64,000 nucleotides of DNA from NCBI GenBank assembly GCA_900175165.2, contig FWWN02000179.1, positions 33,992 to 97,991 on the forward strand. Direction: 5' to 3'. The translations under genes were made by a program, and so were the position numbers. Within the stretch, counting starts at the first letter, position 1; every line of letters starts with the position of its first letter. This DNA comes from Rhizomucor pusillus (lineage: Eukaryota; Mucoromycota; Mucoromycetes; Mucorales; Lichtheimiaceae). Below are positions 20,926-36,064 of this stretch, piece after piece. The notes beneath the pieces are model-generated. The model saw only the letters and a list, made by a program, of their open reading frames with translations. It made no database searches and was not told where the DNA came from.

Positions 20926-22600
20926 AGAGACAAGTGGCAGTGCGTTGGATGAAAGCGACGCAGAGATCGACCCAGCAGAGGTGCCACCTCCAAGCGGTTC
21001 GGTGCAAATTCCTGCACGACCTGAACCGATTGTAAAGGATATATCTCGCAGAAAATATGATGAGGCAGTCCTGCAAGCTTGCAACATGCTGGATAAAAGC
21101 TCAGAGGAACGAAGTAAGACTTTGTGGATTGTGGACATCCTGAAACTGCGACCGTTTGCCATGACTGATGTCCACGGTTTTTAGCAAAATGCCCTGACGC
21201 ATAACGTCCATATCAGCAAGGTCACCGGACGTGAGCAAAGCGCAAATGGGAATGCAATTGCGATTATCGACAAGAAGCCCAGAGACAAAATCCAATAGCG
21301 CTGAGTGGAATATTGAATGGACCATACCGACGAAAGCTGTTTGATCTCGAATACGTGGAACTTTCTGAAGAAATTGTGGAAATGTTGAATGAAGACCGGG
21401 AACTGTCGCGCAGCTTTTTTGCTGGAAGTATCCTTGTTCGACAGACTGAAGCATTCCTCATCCATTGCATCGAGTCATACGGACGAACCAAACCATTGGA
21501 TGCACACAACAAGAGCGGCATCCCTCCTCTGACATCCCTACCACCGCCAACAACGCGATACACGAACGTATGGCCCACAGCAATCACTGATTCTGATGGA
21601 ACGAAATTGATCATTGGTGCTAAAAGCTGCAGCGAATTGACAAGCAGTTGCCGCCGAGCGTTGACGCCTCAAATAGCACGTTCGTTTTGAAAGAGCCAGA
21701 GCGATTGCCTCGCAACCCAAATTTTCCTTGACTTAAAATTGGTTGAAAAAGCTTTCGCGCTTGCGAAGAGCGAAAGGACAGACAAGCTTCATAACTATGA
21801 CCTAGTACTGTACATGGGCTGCTGCTACGCTGTTGTCACGATGAGCGCCTCCTTTGTGCCGTTGACTGAAGGTGACACAGCGCGGTGGGCCGGGTAAACC
21901 GAGTCCCGCCCAGTCGATCCCTCACTCCTCCCTCGGTGGTGGATGCATAGATTATCGTTTAGATTAAAGCGGCGAATAGGCGAATATGTGGAAAGCTAGC
22001 ATTAACAAAGCCAACTTGCTTGTTTTAGGAAGGTCCAGCAAGGAATTTCAAGAAAAGTTTCCTTGATGGATTCAGTAGAAAACACCAATCGCGCAACTCC
22101 AGAATCAGGAAAGCACACTCGTTTGGTCATTCAAAACGAAAGTATAACGTGATCTGTCGTTTCTCAGAAAACCTTCTATTACCGCGTTGAATTTTTGGAT
22201 CTTCACTGGAACTTCGTCACGCAGGTGTCCCAATGGATATACTGCAATCATGGCGAATTAGATTGGATGACTGTAAGCCCAAAAAATGGTCGGCAAGAAC
22301 TCTTTCGCACGATCATTATTTATATCTGAAACACAGTTCTGAGTTCTTTGTAAATGAGCTTCTTGCATTCACTTGTCTCCAATGGTACTTAATATACTGG
22401 GTGAAATGCCTTCAAAGGCATTGATCCGTTGTATTACTCGCAACCGCGTACTCTGGATGACCAGAAGCGCATCCGTGCACAGACTGTACCATCATTTACA
22501 AGACATGGCAGCACGATAGCAAAAAAGGGACTTAGCTTAATTCAGCGGCTGCCCCATTTCATACCCCACATCAGCATCGAGCATGAATTTTCTCTATTAG
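20926..22600 (+). pseudogene. Broken coding remnant of unknown family
   Basis: Protein-like sequence appears in pieces on the + strand. About 20926..21183 encodes a piece with DESDAEIDPAEVPPPSG and RRKYDEAVLQACNMLDKSSEERSK before a stop. A second piece in another frame (about 21295..21690) includes RRKLFDLEYVELSEEIVEML. After more stops, pieces around 22170..22320 (VEFLDLHWNFVTQVSQW) and 22420..22600 (LDDQKRIRAQTVPSFTRHGS) look protein-like again. Stops and frame changes between pieces are not explained by introns I could place. I read this as one or two decayed genes, possibly part of an old mobile element, but I recognise no transposase or reverse-transcriptase motif. Confidence 0.35.
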
Positions 22601-22698
22601 AGTAGTTAAATGATTGCAAAATATATTTTATTATATTGTATTATTATCATCAGGGGAGAGGGAAGTAAGGAATCTCTGCTCCATAGAAATCTTTGTCT

Positions 22699-25600
22699 TT
22701 AATCCAAGAGTGAACCGTTGCCTTGATTCCAGGAAGGCTGTCCGTGAGACGTGGGAGGCTGGTAACCAGGTTGTTGCTGCTGCTGCGGTGGCCAGGGCTG
22801 GCCGGCGGGTGCCCCTGGTGCAGCCGGAGCAGTTTGGTAAGGGTACGGAGGGTATCCTGGCGCGCCAGTGGGCGCCGGAGGAGGAGGTTGCTGTTGACGA
22901 GTCGAAGGTGGTGGCAGCGGAGCACCAGGTGGATATCGTCCACCGTAGTAACCCTGCTGAGGAGTCTGTGGAGCTGGCGGATGATGGTAGTAACCGCTTG
23001 TGGTAGGAGGAGCAGGCGGTTGCTGAGGCGCCAATGGTTGCGGTGCACTGGTGTAGCTTGGATTGTATGAAGTTTGTTGTTGTGACTGCGGCAGCATTGC
23101 ACCGTACATACCCACTGCAGGCGAAGCAGGAGGATATGATGGCATCGTAGACGTTCTCTGTGGTGGGGGATGGTTGGGCTTGGGTGGGAGACTTGGAGGC
23201 TGCTGCTGCTGTGGTGGTTGCTGATATCCGGATGAAGGCGGAATTGGAGGAGGAACGGGACGCGGTTGATGGCTCGTGTTGTAAGCAGGTTGCGCTTGCA
23301 CAGGAGAATACGGTGGTGCATTCCCGTAAGGCTGAGCAGGGTATTCTGGCGTCTGAGGAGTTTGCGGCTGAGGATCATATGCTGGCATAGTTGGTCTGTA
23401 AGTTTGAGAGACAGGAGCCGGAGAAGGCATTCCCATGGAATATTGTTCACTGTGTGTGCTCATTGAGCGCTGAGGCGAAACAGTGCTGACAGGTGCAAAA
23501 GTTGAGCGAGGAGTTTGCTGATCATGGAGAGACATATCTCTCGCTTGTTCAGTGAGTCTGGACATTGGATCAGGTATCACGTTTTGAGGACTAGTGCTCT
23601 GTGGAGGTAGAATGCTGGGCGCACTAGGTGTAGCCATGCTGTATGAACTGATCTTTTGCCGCAGCATTTCTTGCTCCTTGATGCTTTGCCTGCTACCAAG
23701 TTCTTCGACAAGTCTGTTCCTTTCTCGTCCACGCTCTTGCACAAAGTTTTGTATGTTACGTGCAAGTGATTCGATAATATCCAGCAAACTCGAATAGAAT
23801 TGGACACCCTTGCTATCGGCATGAATTTTTGTTAGTAGGGCTGCTGTTCAATGGGACTTGTACTTATTCTTACTTTAAGCCTTCTTTGACATCAAAATAT
23901 TCGCGCTTGGCACGGGCAAATCGGTCGATAACTTTCTGCCTTTGCTGCTCTGCCTCATCGTAGCGACTTTGAAGTTTGGTTGCTTCTTGATTTTCCATAA
24001 GGGACTTGAATAATGCAGTCAATTCTTGCAAAGTCTGCTGCTGCTGGGCAATGGTGGCAGAGATACGCTGTTGATGCGGACGATACTTTTCAATCTCTGC
24101 GGCAAATATTTGTTGTTCAACGTTTGCTGCCTTCTTGTTCAAAATTAATACATTCGAGATATCGTCTTGCATCGCCTTACAATCATAGTGAGTAAAGACT
24201 ACAGCAACGATATGTGCAAAGATGATATTAATGCTTTCTTACCTTCTCTCTCAGATCCTGCAATGTTTCCTTGCGTTCTACTTCAATTTTACGTAGCTTT
24301 TCCAACGTTGCCTCGATTTGTTTCACTTTGTTTTGCATGTCGGCTTTTTTAGCAGTTTCTCCACTGAGATCCAGATCGAGTAGACTGTTGGTTACATCAC
24401 TGCCCTGGCTTCCTTTCTTAAACACTTGAGCAACGCTTTCTGCAAAAGCCTTTTCCAAATCACTGCTGCTTGCTCCTTTCTTTAGTATATTGATATCCGC
24501 TGAAATCACATCGAGACGTCGCAAGAGCTCCATGTCTGACTGTGCAGCTTGTTGCAAGGACTCGCGATGCAATTTAATATCATGACGAAAATCGCCTGTT
24601 AGATGGCCAGAAGGCTGTTGGCTCCAATCCTCTCCAAATTTGACCTAGAATCAATTATCAAATGAGTCGTGCAAGACTTTGCTTCCTTGATTAATTTTGA
24701 TACTTACACGCATGTTTTCGCATTCACGTATCTCTTGGTCCAAGTTCATCGATGATTCGTCTAATTTCTTGGTGGCGTCACGTTTGAATCCATCCAGAGT
24801 ATCAATCAGCTCTCGCAACGATGTCCGGTTTGCAGACTCTTCCAAGGCTATTTGCTCTGCCCAATCTCGCGCGTCCTTGGTAGGCACCATCAATTCATCT
24901 ATGGAACGATCTTCTTGCTGACGGAATTTGTCGAGAGATCCAGGCAGTTTCATGTATTCTAGCGCCGTGTTCAATTCAGCTTTAGCCATGTCGCATCTTT
25001 CTGTCTCTCCACGTAGCATTTTTGCTTTCTCTTCCGAGTACATGGATGCACTCTCGTGGACACTCAGTGGCACCAAGCGAGCAAAAATATCGGCTCCAAT
25101 GACTTTTCCGATTTCATTTTGACCGTAAAGGTCAGAAATTTGCGTAGGCTTGACAGCTTTCAGACGGTCGATAGGTGTCAGGATTGATTCTTGCGGAACA
25201 GCATCGTGGTAGATCATATCGTTGTCGCGAGTCGCTGCAGCGTGCTTTTCAGAGCACGACGCTGCCATTGCCTTGACAAGCTCCTGCAGCGCTGAACCAC
25301 TGTCTGAGGGTAAAGTGCCATTGGCATAGTTGCTGCTCTGTAGTTGGCTGTTGAGACTCGAGCAAAGTTTCGTTGCTTCCTTGCCAAAATTCTCGGCAGC
25401 TTTGAGACGTGCCACTTGCTCGCCATATTGCTGTTCAGCCTCGCAGACGGCCGCCCTGTGCTCCTGTGCCAGCGCTTGGTAATATTTTTGTTTGATTTGG
25501 CACACGGTGATCCATGCTTTGTCAATACCGACGCCTCGTCCAACGCTGTCTTGCAGTTCATAAACAATGTTCTCGTATGTCCAGGCTGCGTGACTACCGA

Positions 25601-26271
25601 GTTTCGCGATCAGTCCGTCTTTCTTCTTTTCGCGTAGACTGCTCTCCAGGAAACATTCATGCGCCTGGGCAAGCATAAGCTCTGTCAACATCTTGACTGT
25701 TTCTCGACTAAGGTCTTGAGACGGCGCATGAAGGAAATTATCATTGATGTACTGAAACATTCCTGCAGCTGCTTGGAAAAAGTTGAATGCCATCTTGCGT
25801 CCCTCAGCTTCTGCGCGGTTCTGCCCAGCAGCAATGGCAGACAGCGTAGCAGCAATGTTGAATATCACACTTGCTTTTTCGTATGCTAAAGAGTATTGAG
25901 CTGTAGCCCGACCGTTGAAAGCGTCGTACCTGAATCAGCATGGATTTCGTTAATATAGAATTAAAAGTCTAAGTCACAACAACCACATACCAGGTGAACA
26001 GTACTTTAACGTGCTTTTCGTCAACAGGGAACCGAAGGTCCAGCAGCTCTAGCTGTCCAAAGTACCGATAAAGGAGGTCTCTTCCAGTGATATCCTTGCC
26101 GGCACCGCGTGTGTCTTGGCGTAACCGATTAAGCGTGAATGTCTCTTCATTGTACTTTTCGGGATCTTCCTGGTATACGTGTGCAATGTAGTGCTTTAAA
26201 GGGAATATCCAGTCCACGTCGGCAGTCTTCTTAAACGGTGCACTTATAAATGGTATCTGCACTTGTGCCAT
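22699..26271 (-). CDS. BRO1: Bro1-domain protein (Bro1/Alix-type ESCRT factor)
   Basis: Endosomal adaptor that binds the ESCRT-III subunit Snf7 through its Bro1 domain and recruits the deubiquitinase Doa4 during cargo sorting. Five exons (25991..26271, 24708..25929, 24243..24644, 23874..24175, 22699..23812) give 1106 residues. The Bro1 domain begins at the N terminus (QIPFISAPFKKT) and shows LLYRYFGQLELLDLRFP, TWYDAF and YEKASVIFNIAATLS. A coiled V domain follows (about residues 390-760), with the conserved end FDVKEGLNKGVQFYSSLLDII. The last 300 residues are Pro/Gln/Tyr-rich with many YPP and PPPP motifs. The related PalA/Rim20 family shares the first two domains but is shorter and lacks so long a proline-rich tail, so Bro1 is favoured. 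Confidence 0.9.
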
Positions 26272-28316
26272 TGTCGAAGCGAGTGGAGTGTGTAAGTTGG
26301 AAACGTAGAAAGCTCAGGCTCAGCGTCGCCTCCTGCCTCATTCGCTGCATGAACTTTCTTCCGACTGGTCCCACCTTTGCATTTCCCAGGTCCAGTCCTT
26401 AAACATGAAGAAAGTTATGATCTGCAACGTCTAAAACCACAAACATCCAAAATTAAAATGCCTTGTCACTATTTATCGCTGCAGGATCTAGTGGGAATCC
26501 ACATTTGAGCCACTGCTGCATTCTGCATTTAAGTTTGTCAGTTGCAGACATCAGCTCTATTTCTCTGAGGTTAACTTGGTGTAAATAAGTTCAGGAAGGC
26601 ATTGGAAATGTAAAGTATTACTACTACTCATAGCTAGATCATTTTGTGTCTATAGAGTATGTTCAATGAGTAGTTGCTGCATGAGATCTTTTTATGATCC
26701 TCGATTCACTCAAGGTCGAAACTTTTAAGGGAGCGTCCTCCATTCATTCCCTGATTTTATTATTAATAGTGCTTTTTCTCAAGATGCAGAACAGGATACT
26801 TCAATTGTCACATAGATATAGACAATCACATCGAGTGCATCCGACTACATGGAACTACTGCTACACTGATATGGTGTCTCGTTTCACGCGGACATCATCC
26901 TTTCATACATTGCCGCCAATGCAGCCAGAAATTTACATGAGGTGCCTTCAAAGTAAATCCATAAACCTTTCCTTGCGCTTATTTCAAGCGCTCTTTTCAG
27001 CAAAGAAAGAAAAGTCACTTTGATCCTTCGCTTTTTCACATATTAAAGTTGGCGGAACCTTTTTCAACTTTTCTTTTCTTTATCCACCCGTCATTACATA
27101 CCCTTAGCGGGCTCTACCTAACCGATCTCGCGAAGAGGACGAGCTGGATCCCACTGCTCTGCATGCCCGCCAGAAGCGATTTGTCAGTCCCAAGACGGTG
27201 GCAGAGCGTTAGCTCTGAGTGGGGAAATGATCTTGCGCATTCTAATTTTTTGTTCCTCTCCTTGATCCGGGTACATAGTTCTGGCGAGTCAACAGTCATT
27301 TGTTTGCTGGCTTCGCTAGAGGCCTCTTTCGTTCCTTTGCGGGTGGGGTGGTCTATGGCGTAAATCCCCTTCAAAAAGTGAACTAGAATTTTAAAAAGAA
27401 ATGAAGAACAAGAGGAGAGCTGTGACCATCACAATAAAGTCTATCAAGGTCATTGTCTCTATATATACAGCAACGTCCTGTCAATCGTGCTTGATCAGAG
27501 CTGCGCGGTATGGCTAGATCTGCTAAAGTGTAGCACCGTGATTTTTTCCAGTTGCAACTGTGCGATCATTATCGTTGATTGCTTAGACTTCTAGAGTTCC
27601 ATGATCTCGCTATTATTCTACAAACTGTGGTCACGCGTTGCACTTCTTTCTTGATACATTTGCAAGGCCCTGGAGTTTTCCTTTCTCTGTTGCATTATTG
27701 CGCGCAAGAGATGTCTCCATTCAGTTCACTACGCGTACTACCGTTATGCACGGCAGTCGTCGCTTGCCGTCTGACTACGGAAGAAAGCTTTCAGTGCAGC
27801 TTACCGCATTAGGGAAATAAGATTGTATCAGGCATGACCCGATAAACGTTTCGCTCCTTCTACCATCATGTCAAAGATTTATACCACAATCCCAAAACTG
27901 GTAATCTATGCCCAGTTATCCTTGCTTAAAAAGTTAATGAAATTTTCTATGGAAATATTCTTTTGGTATGTCGAATGAATAGATCCCAGCAAACTAGTAC
28001 CACCGGATTCACACTATCGTTAACTCTTTTGTTTTTTGTCAAGTTCTTTTCCATTGCAGCAGGTGACTCTTTGACTTTCTCTTATCTTGGCAATCAGATT
28101 GCTACAAACAATGGGCTGTAGAGCAACATCACCAATGATACTTGATCTGCGGTCTTTTGGTTTCAGATATACCGTTTTTGAATGGGGTCTCGGATCGATC
28201 GGGGCAACGATAAATATCCTTTTTATCCTACTTTTCTTCCGTCGATCATTTCCTTTTCTTTTCGTGGTATATTTAAGTGGCAAGTTTGTTGATATTGGTG
28301 GGATACTGGGACGTCA
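26272..28316. other. Divergent intergenic region
   Basis: About 2 kb between the divergent BRO1 and alpha-arrestin genes. Frames up to about 110 codons are present on both strands, without domains or splice structure. I see no repeats worth naming. Confidence 0.45.
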
Positions 28317-29633
28317 ATGCGCAGAATCAAATCACGTAGCAGCAAAGGCGATGTTAAGCTCCAATTGCATGTGGACCCATCGTTCACGGGTGTCCTACGC
28401 GGTATGAGCAACGACGTATCCGATGGGTGCGGTCTTCGAGGCATCTGCACTGTGCATGTATATCGAGGGATCAAGATTGAACGTCTCGTGATCTTGTTCG
28501 AAGGCCGCTGTAAAGTCAAAGTCAAGTCAAGTGGCAACGTTACCGTGCCAGCAGCCGATGGGAGCGAAACACGAAGCTTGATTTCTAGGGATAAAGTTTG
28601 CCTCGATCGTGAGCGAGGATCGGAGCAGCTTCTCCCTGGCAAATACAGCTTTCCCTTTGAATTCAACCTTCCACCCCATTTACCAGCGAGCTTCAAAGGC
28701 AAACGGGGTCAGATCAGATATCGGCTCCATGCAATCATTCAGCGCACCGGGCTTAGTAACGACATCCAAGTATCCCAGGAAATCACTCTTCGACGCTGTC
28801 TTCTTGACGATAACTCTGTTTACATCAATCTCACTGAAACCGTTGATGGCAAGGATCACCCGGATAAAATCAATTACAGCGCGAATGCACCGTCCATGGT
28901 TTACCGAGAAGGCGGTCTCCTGCCTCTCAACTTGACGATGCAGCTGCTTCGGCCTGATTGTCAGACAGTGCGCTCCGTCACTTGCGCACTGCGAGAGCGC
29001 ATTGTCTATCAAACGACGGGACAACAGTCATTGTCCTGCCAAGGTATATGCAAGACTGATGACTTGTTCCCATTGGGTTGGAGCACTTTCTACCCGCCGG
29101 ATGATCCAAAATTTCGGCCCGACAAGAAGCAAGACTACAATGCCGTGTTTCGACTTTGCCCACGAGTGAACGCTGATACAAGAACCAAACTCTTACGGGT
29201 GTCCCACGAAATTCTTGTCAACATTGTAGTCGAAGAGACAAAGTCAGGTTCCAGCAACGAAGACGATCAAGACAAGCAAGCACACCATTTTCGACCCTCT
29301 TTAAAGCGCTCTTCCTCTTCATCTTCACTGTCATCCATCTTATCATTTGGTCGAGGAGTCAAGGAAACATCTGCGGTGCATGCCGAGGAAGGTGCCAAGG
29401 TGGTATCTGGTTCTTTGGCAGAGTCTATCAGCCTGAAAAGGAAGAAGCATGAAAGCAAGCTATTCTACTGCACTCTCAAGCTTCCTATCATTGTGACGTC
29501 TCGCGACCGGTATTGGGAAGGCGATATGCCAACGCCGCCAGAGTATCAACCAGCAGAAGCACCTCCATCCTATTGTCAATCTCTGCAACAACTACCACCC
29601 GTTCCGTTTTATCCCCAAGAAGCAGGTCATTAG
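28317..29633 (+). CDS. Alpha-arrestin (arrestin-related trafficking adaptor)
   Basis: Adaptor that brings a Nedd4/Rsp5-type ubiquitin ligase to plasma-membrane transporters. Single exon, 438 residues. The arrestin N domain spans about residues 15-165 (LRGICTVHVYRG, then LPGKYSFPFEFNLPPHLPAS and IRYRLHAIIQR); the C domain spans about 180-400 and contains GLLPLNLTM and LFYCTLKLPIIV. Two PPxY motifs, PPEY and PPSY, lie nine residues apart in the last 30 residues; they are the expected WW-domain docking sites. A Ser/Lys-rich insert (about 310-365, RPSLKRSSSSSSLSS) interrupts the C domain and offers phosphorylation sites. Members in yeast include Rod1, Rog3 and Art-type proteins; the exact orthologue is not decided. 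Confidence 0.9.
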   Translation: MRRIKSRSSKGDVKLQLHVDPSFTGVLRGMSNDVSDGCGLRGICTVHVYRGIKIERLVILFEGRCKVKVKSSGNVTVPAADGSETRSLISRDKVCLDRERGSEQLLPGKYSFPFEFNLPPHLPASFKGKRGQIRYRLHAIIQRTGLSNDIQVSQEITLRRCLLDDNSVYINLTETVDGKDHPDKINYSANAPSMVYREGGLLPLNLTMQLLRPDCQTVRSVTCALRERIVYQTTGQQSLSCQGICKTDDLFPLGWSTFYPPDDPKFRPDKKQDYNAVFRLCPRVNADTRTKLLRVSHEILVNIVVEETKSGSSNEDDQDKQAHHFRPSLKRSSSSSSLSSILSFGRGVKETSAVHAEEGAKVVSGSLAESISLKRKKHESKLFYCTLKLPIIVTSRDRYWEGDMPTPPEYQPAEAPPSYCQSLQQLPPVPFYPQEAGH

Positions 29634-29904
29634 TCCATTGCATTACCTAAAAACCTTGTATGTAGAACAAAAATACGCATGTAGATCACGCTCGTTCTGT
29701 TTTGTAGATTGATAACGTTCCTTCTGGTATAAGAAACGATAATGTCAAATAAACTTTCCTTTCATGAGCAAAACAGTAGATGGAAATTATGTGCAGGAAC
29801 ATACAAAGAAACCGCGAGGAGAATAGACATATGCATTGGCTGAGCTCGGATCGGTCGACTGCGCGTTTCTTTGAGCAAACGCCAGAATCGTCAAGATTGA
29901 GCCT

Positions 29905-31714
29905 ATGACTACGACCTCGATATCCTCGGAGCCCCTGTCGTCGAGCTACCTGTCAAGCTACACGACCGGTACTTCGTTCAACAGCTTTGCACGACGACAT
30001 TCCATATACGGCACAGAGGATAGAGTTGTTTTGGACATTGGATCGCTTTACATCAAATGCGGATTCTCGGGCGAGTCTCACCCTCGCCACATCATACCAA
30101 CCTGGTCTCGACTCAACCGCTGTAAAAATCCTGACGGTGAGGCGTACCGGATAGATGCCGAGGTAGGAAAGTCTTATTTTCATACCCGAAGTGCGAAGAC
30201 TACGTTTATTGATGCATTCACCAAGCCCATCGAGCTCTACGACACCGTTATTTATGCACCAGACTCCAGAGAGAGTAACACGTTTCAAGACTTTGAAGAG
30301 AAACTAAAGAGGATTTTGCATGACATATACTTTAGGTAACGGCATAGGATACAAGATAATGCCACAGTAAACATCTGACATATTCAACCAGGCACTTGCT
30401 TACAGACCCCAAGTCGCGTAAGGTTATTGTATGTGAGTCGCCGTTGACCCCAATCGCTGTTAAACAGACTATCGCAAAGCTGCTCTTCCAATATTTCCAG
30501 GTATGCTTCAGAGAGTGTAATATAATGTAATATCAATTAAGTTTTGCGCATGGTTTAGGTGCCCTCGATCTCGTTTGTACCAATCCATTTGATGGCTCTG
30601 ATGACCACCGGGAAAACCACTGGATTGATTGTAGAATGCGGAAATCTTGAAACTACCATTCTGCCTGTAAGAAAAGGGAGACCTTGCAACGCCCGTAATT
30701 TTTCTAATCATCGGATCGACAGGTTTATGCATCTCGTCCCTTGTACCCGTTCATAGTTACAACTCCTCTTGCGGGGCGGTCATTATCCAAAAGTCTCAAG
30801 GAACTATTATTAAACCACGGACGACTTATTCCCCCATCACATCTTCATCTCTCGCTTGCTCCTCAGCATCCTATTCCCGAGGCCGTTCTTACAACCGAAA
30901 TTATCGAGGATTTGAAAACACGAGTTTTGTTTTGTTCGCCGATATTGATCAGCAAAGATGAATCTGTTGATAAAATCGATGCTTACAAAAGCTTCAGCAG
31001 CGCAACTGACGTCTATCACCCTGTAATGCTCAAGGACGGCACAAAAGCGACAATGTTGATACCTGGGTGGATTCGTGAACGCGCTGCTGATGTCCTTTTC
31101 GAAGGAGATGATGAAGACGAGCCCAGCATTGCACATTGCATATTAGGATGTTTGTTAAAAGTAAGCCGAATGCTCTTTTGCTACAGCATCATGCTTTAAC
31201 AAAAGATATCTAGCTGCAACCTGATTTACGGCGGCCGCTCATATCTTCGTTGCTATTGAACGGCGGTACGGCTGCGCTTCCTGGATTCACATCTCGCTTG
31301 CGGCAAGAGCTCGTGAGAGTTATGCGAGACCCAACTAACTACGAGAGCAGAAAATACGGCGCATTGCGAGGCTTACAGAAGGATGTAAAGTTCATTGACA
31401 ATCCAGAAGACACAAGATCTGCCGGCCGGATATTCTGCAGCAACATACGAGGATGGATTGGAGGTAAATTTCAGAGTAGCAGTTCTTCTCTGTAATCGAG
31501 AAAATACTTAAACAATCCTCCAGGTTCTCTTATTGGATCCCTCAAATTATCCGCCGAGGAAATAGTACGGGAGAAGTACAACGATGTAGTTACGGATTGG
31601 TCAATTGGCAACTGGGGCTCAACGGCCAATGGGCAATCGAATATATCTGCCTCGTCCTCTGCAGAGTCGACTATCCCATACAAAACTAGTCAAAAGGATG
31701 CATTTACTCATTAA
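29905..31714 (+). CDS. ARP10: Actin-related protein 10 (dynactin pointed-end subunit Arp10/Arp11)
   Basis: Arp10 caps the pointed end of the Arp1 filament of dynactin, which couples dynein to nuclei and vesicles. Six exons (29905..30335, 30392..30500, 30559..30666, 30723..31160, 31214..31463, 31524..31714) give 508 residues, somewhat long for the family because of a Ser/Thr-rich N-terminal extension and a long C-terminal tail. Actin-fold features: RVVLDIGSLYIKCGFSGE (phosphate-1), KVIVCESPLTP, TTGLIVECGNLETTILPVY (phosphate-2, with the divergent Cys-Gly-Asn found in Arp10-type proteins), and LLLNGGTAALPGF (adenosine motif). Divergence from actin in both nucleotide loops excludes actin, Arp1, Arp2 and Arp3. 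Confidence 0.85.
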
Positions 31715-32101
31715 AATATATTCATATACCATTGCCCCGTGAGCACACTGCTCTTCCCAGCAATGTCTGAATTTTCACGTGCGGCGCTTTACTCCCGAAG
31801 CAACAGGTTCTTTCAGGCATGTTTCCTAAAATGGGGAATACAACATTTCAAGCAGGTTGACGATCATGAATACCAATCCAATGTTTGCATGTAGCTAGAT
31901 AATATAACGTAATGTATGCTTTTATGCTTAGAACCGATTCCTGTAGTGTATGTATCCTAGCTACGTAACAACTCTGAAATAGCTTCAATGTACTTTTGTC
32001 ATCAGAATTCACAAATTATACTCCGGATTTGAAAAGTGTGGGGAAGCTTCACATCATTCCGCTCTGTGCTTTACTCTGCACTTTGACCACTTTAAACCAC
32101 T
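31715..32101. other. Short intergenic spacer
   Basis: About 390 bases between tandem genes; no coding signal seen. Confidence 0.5.

Positions 32102-36064
<3,963 letters not shown>

Noticed and set aside
22650..23450. 266-codon minus-strand frame rich in His, Arg and Leu
   Set aside because: Frame-shifted reading of the Pro/Gln-rich Bro1 tail.
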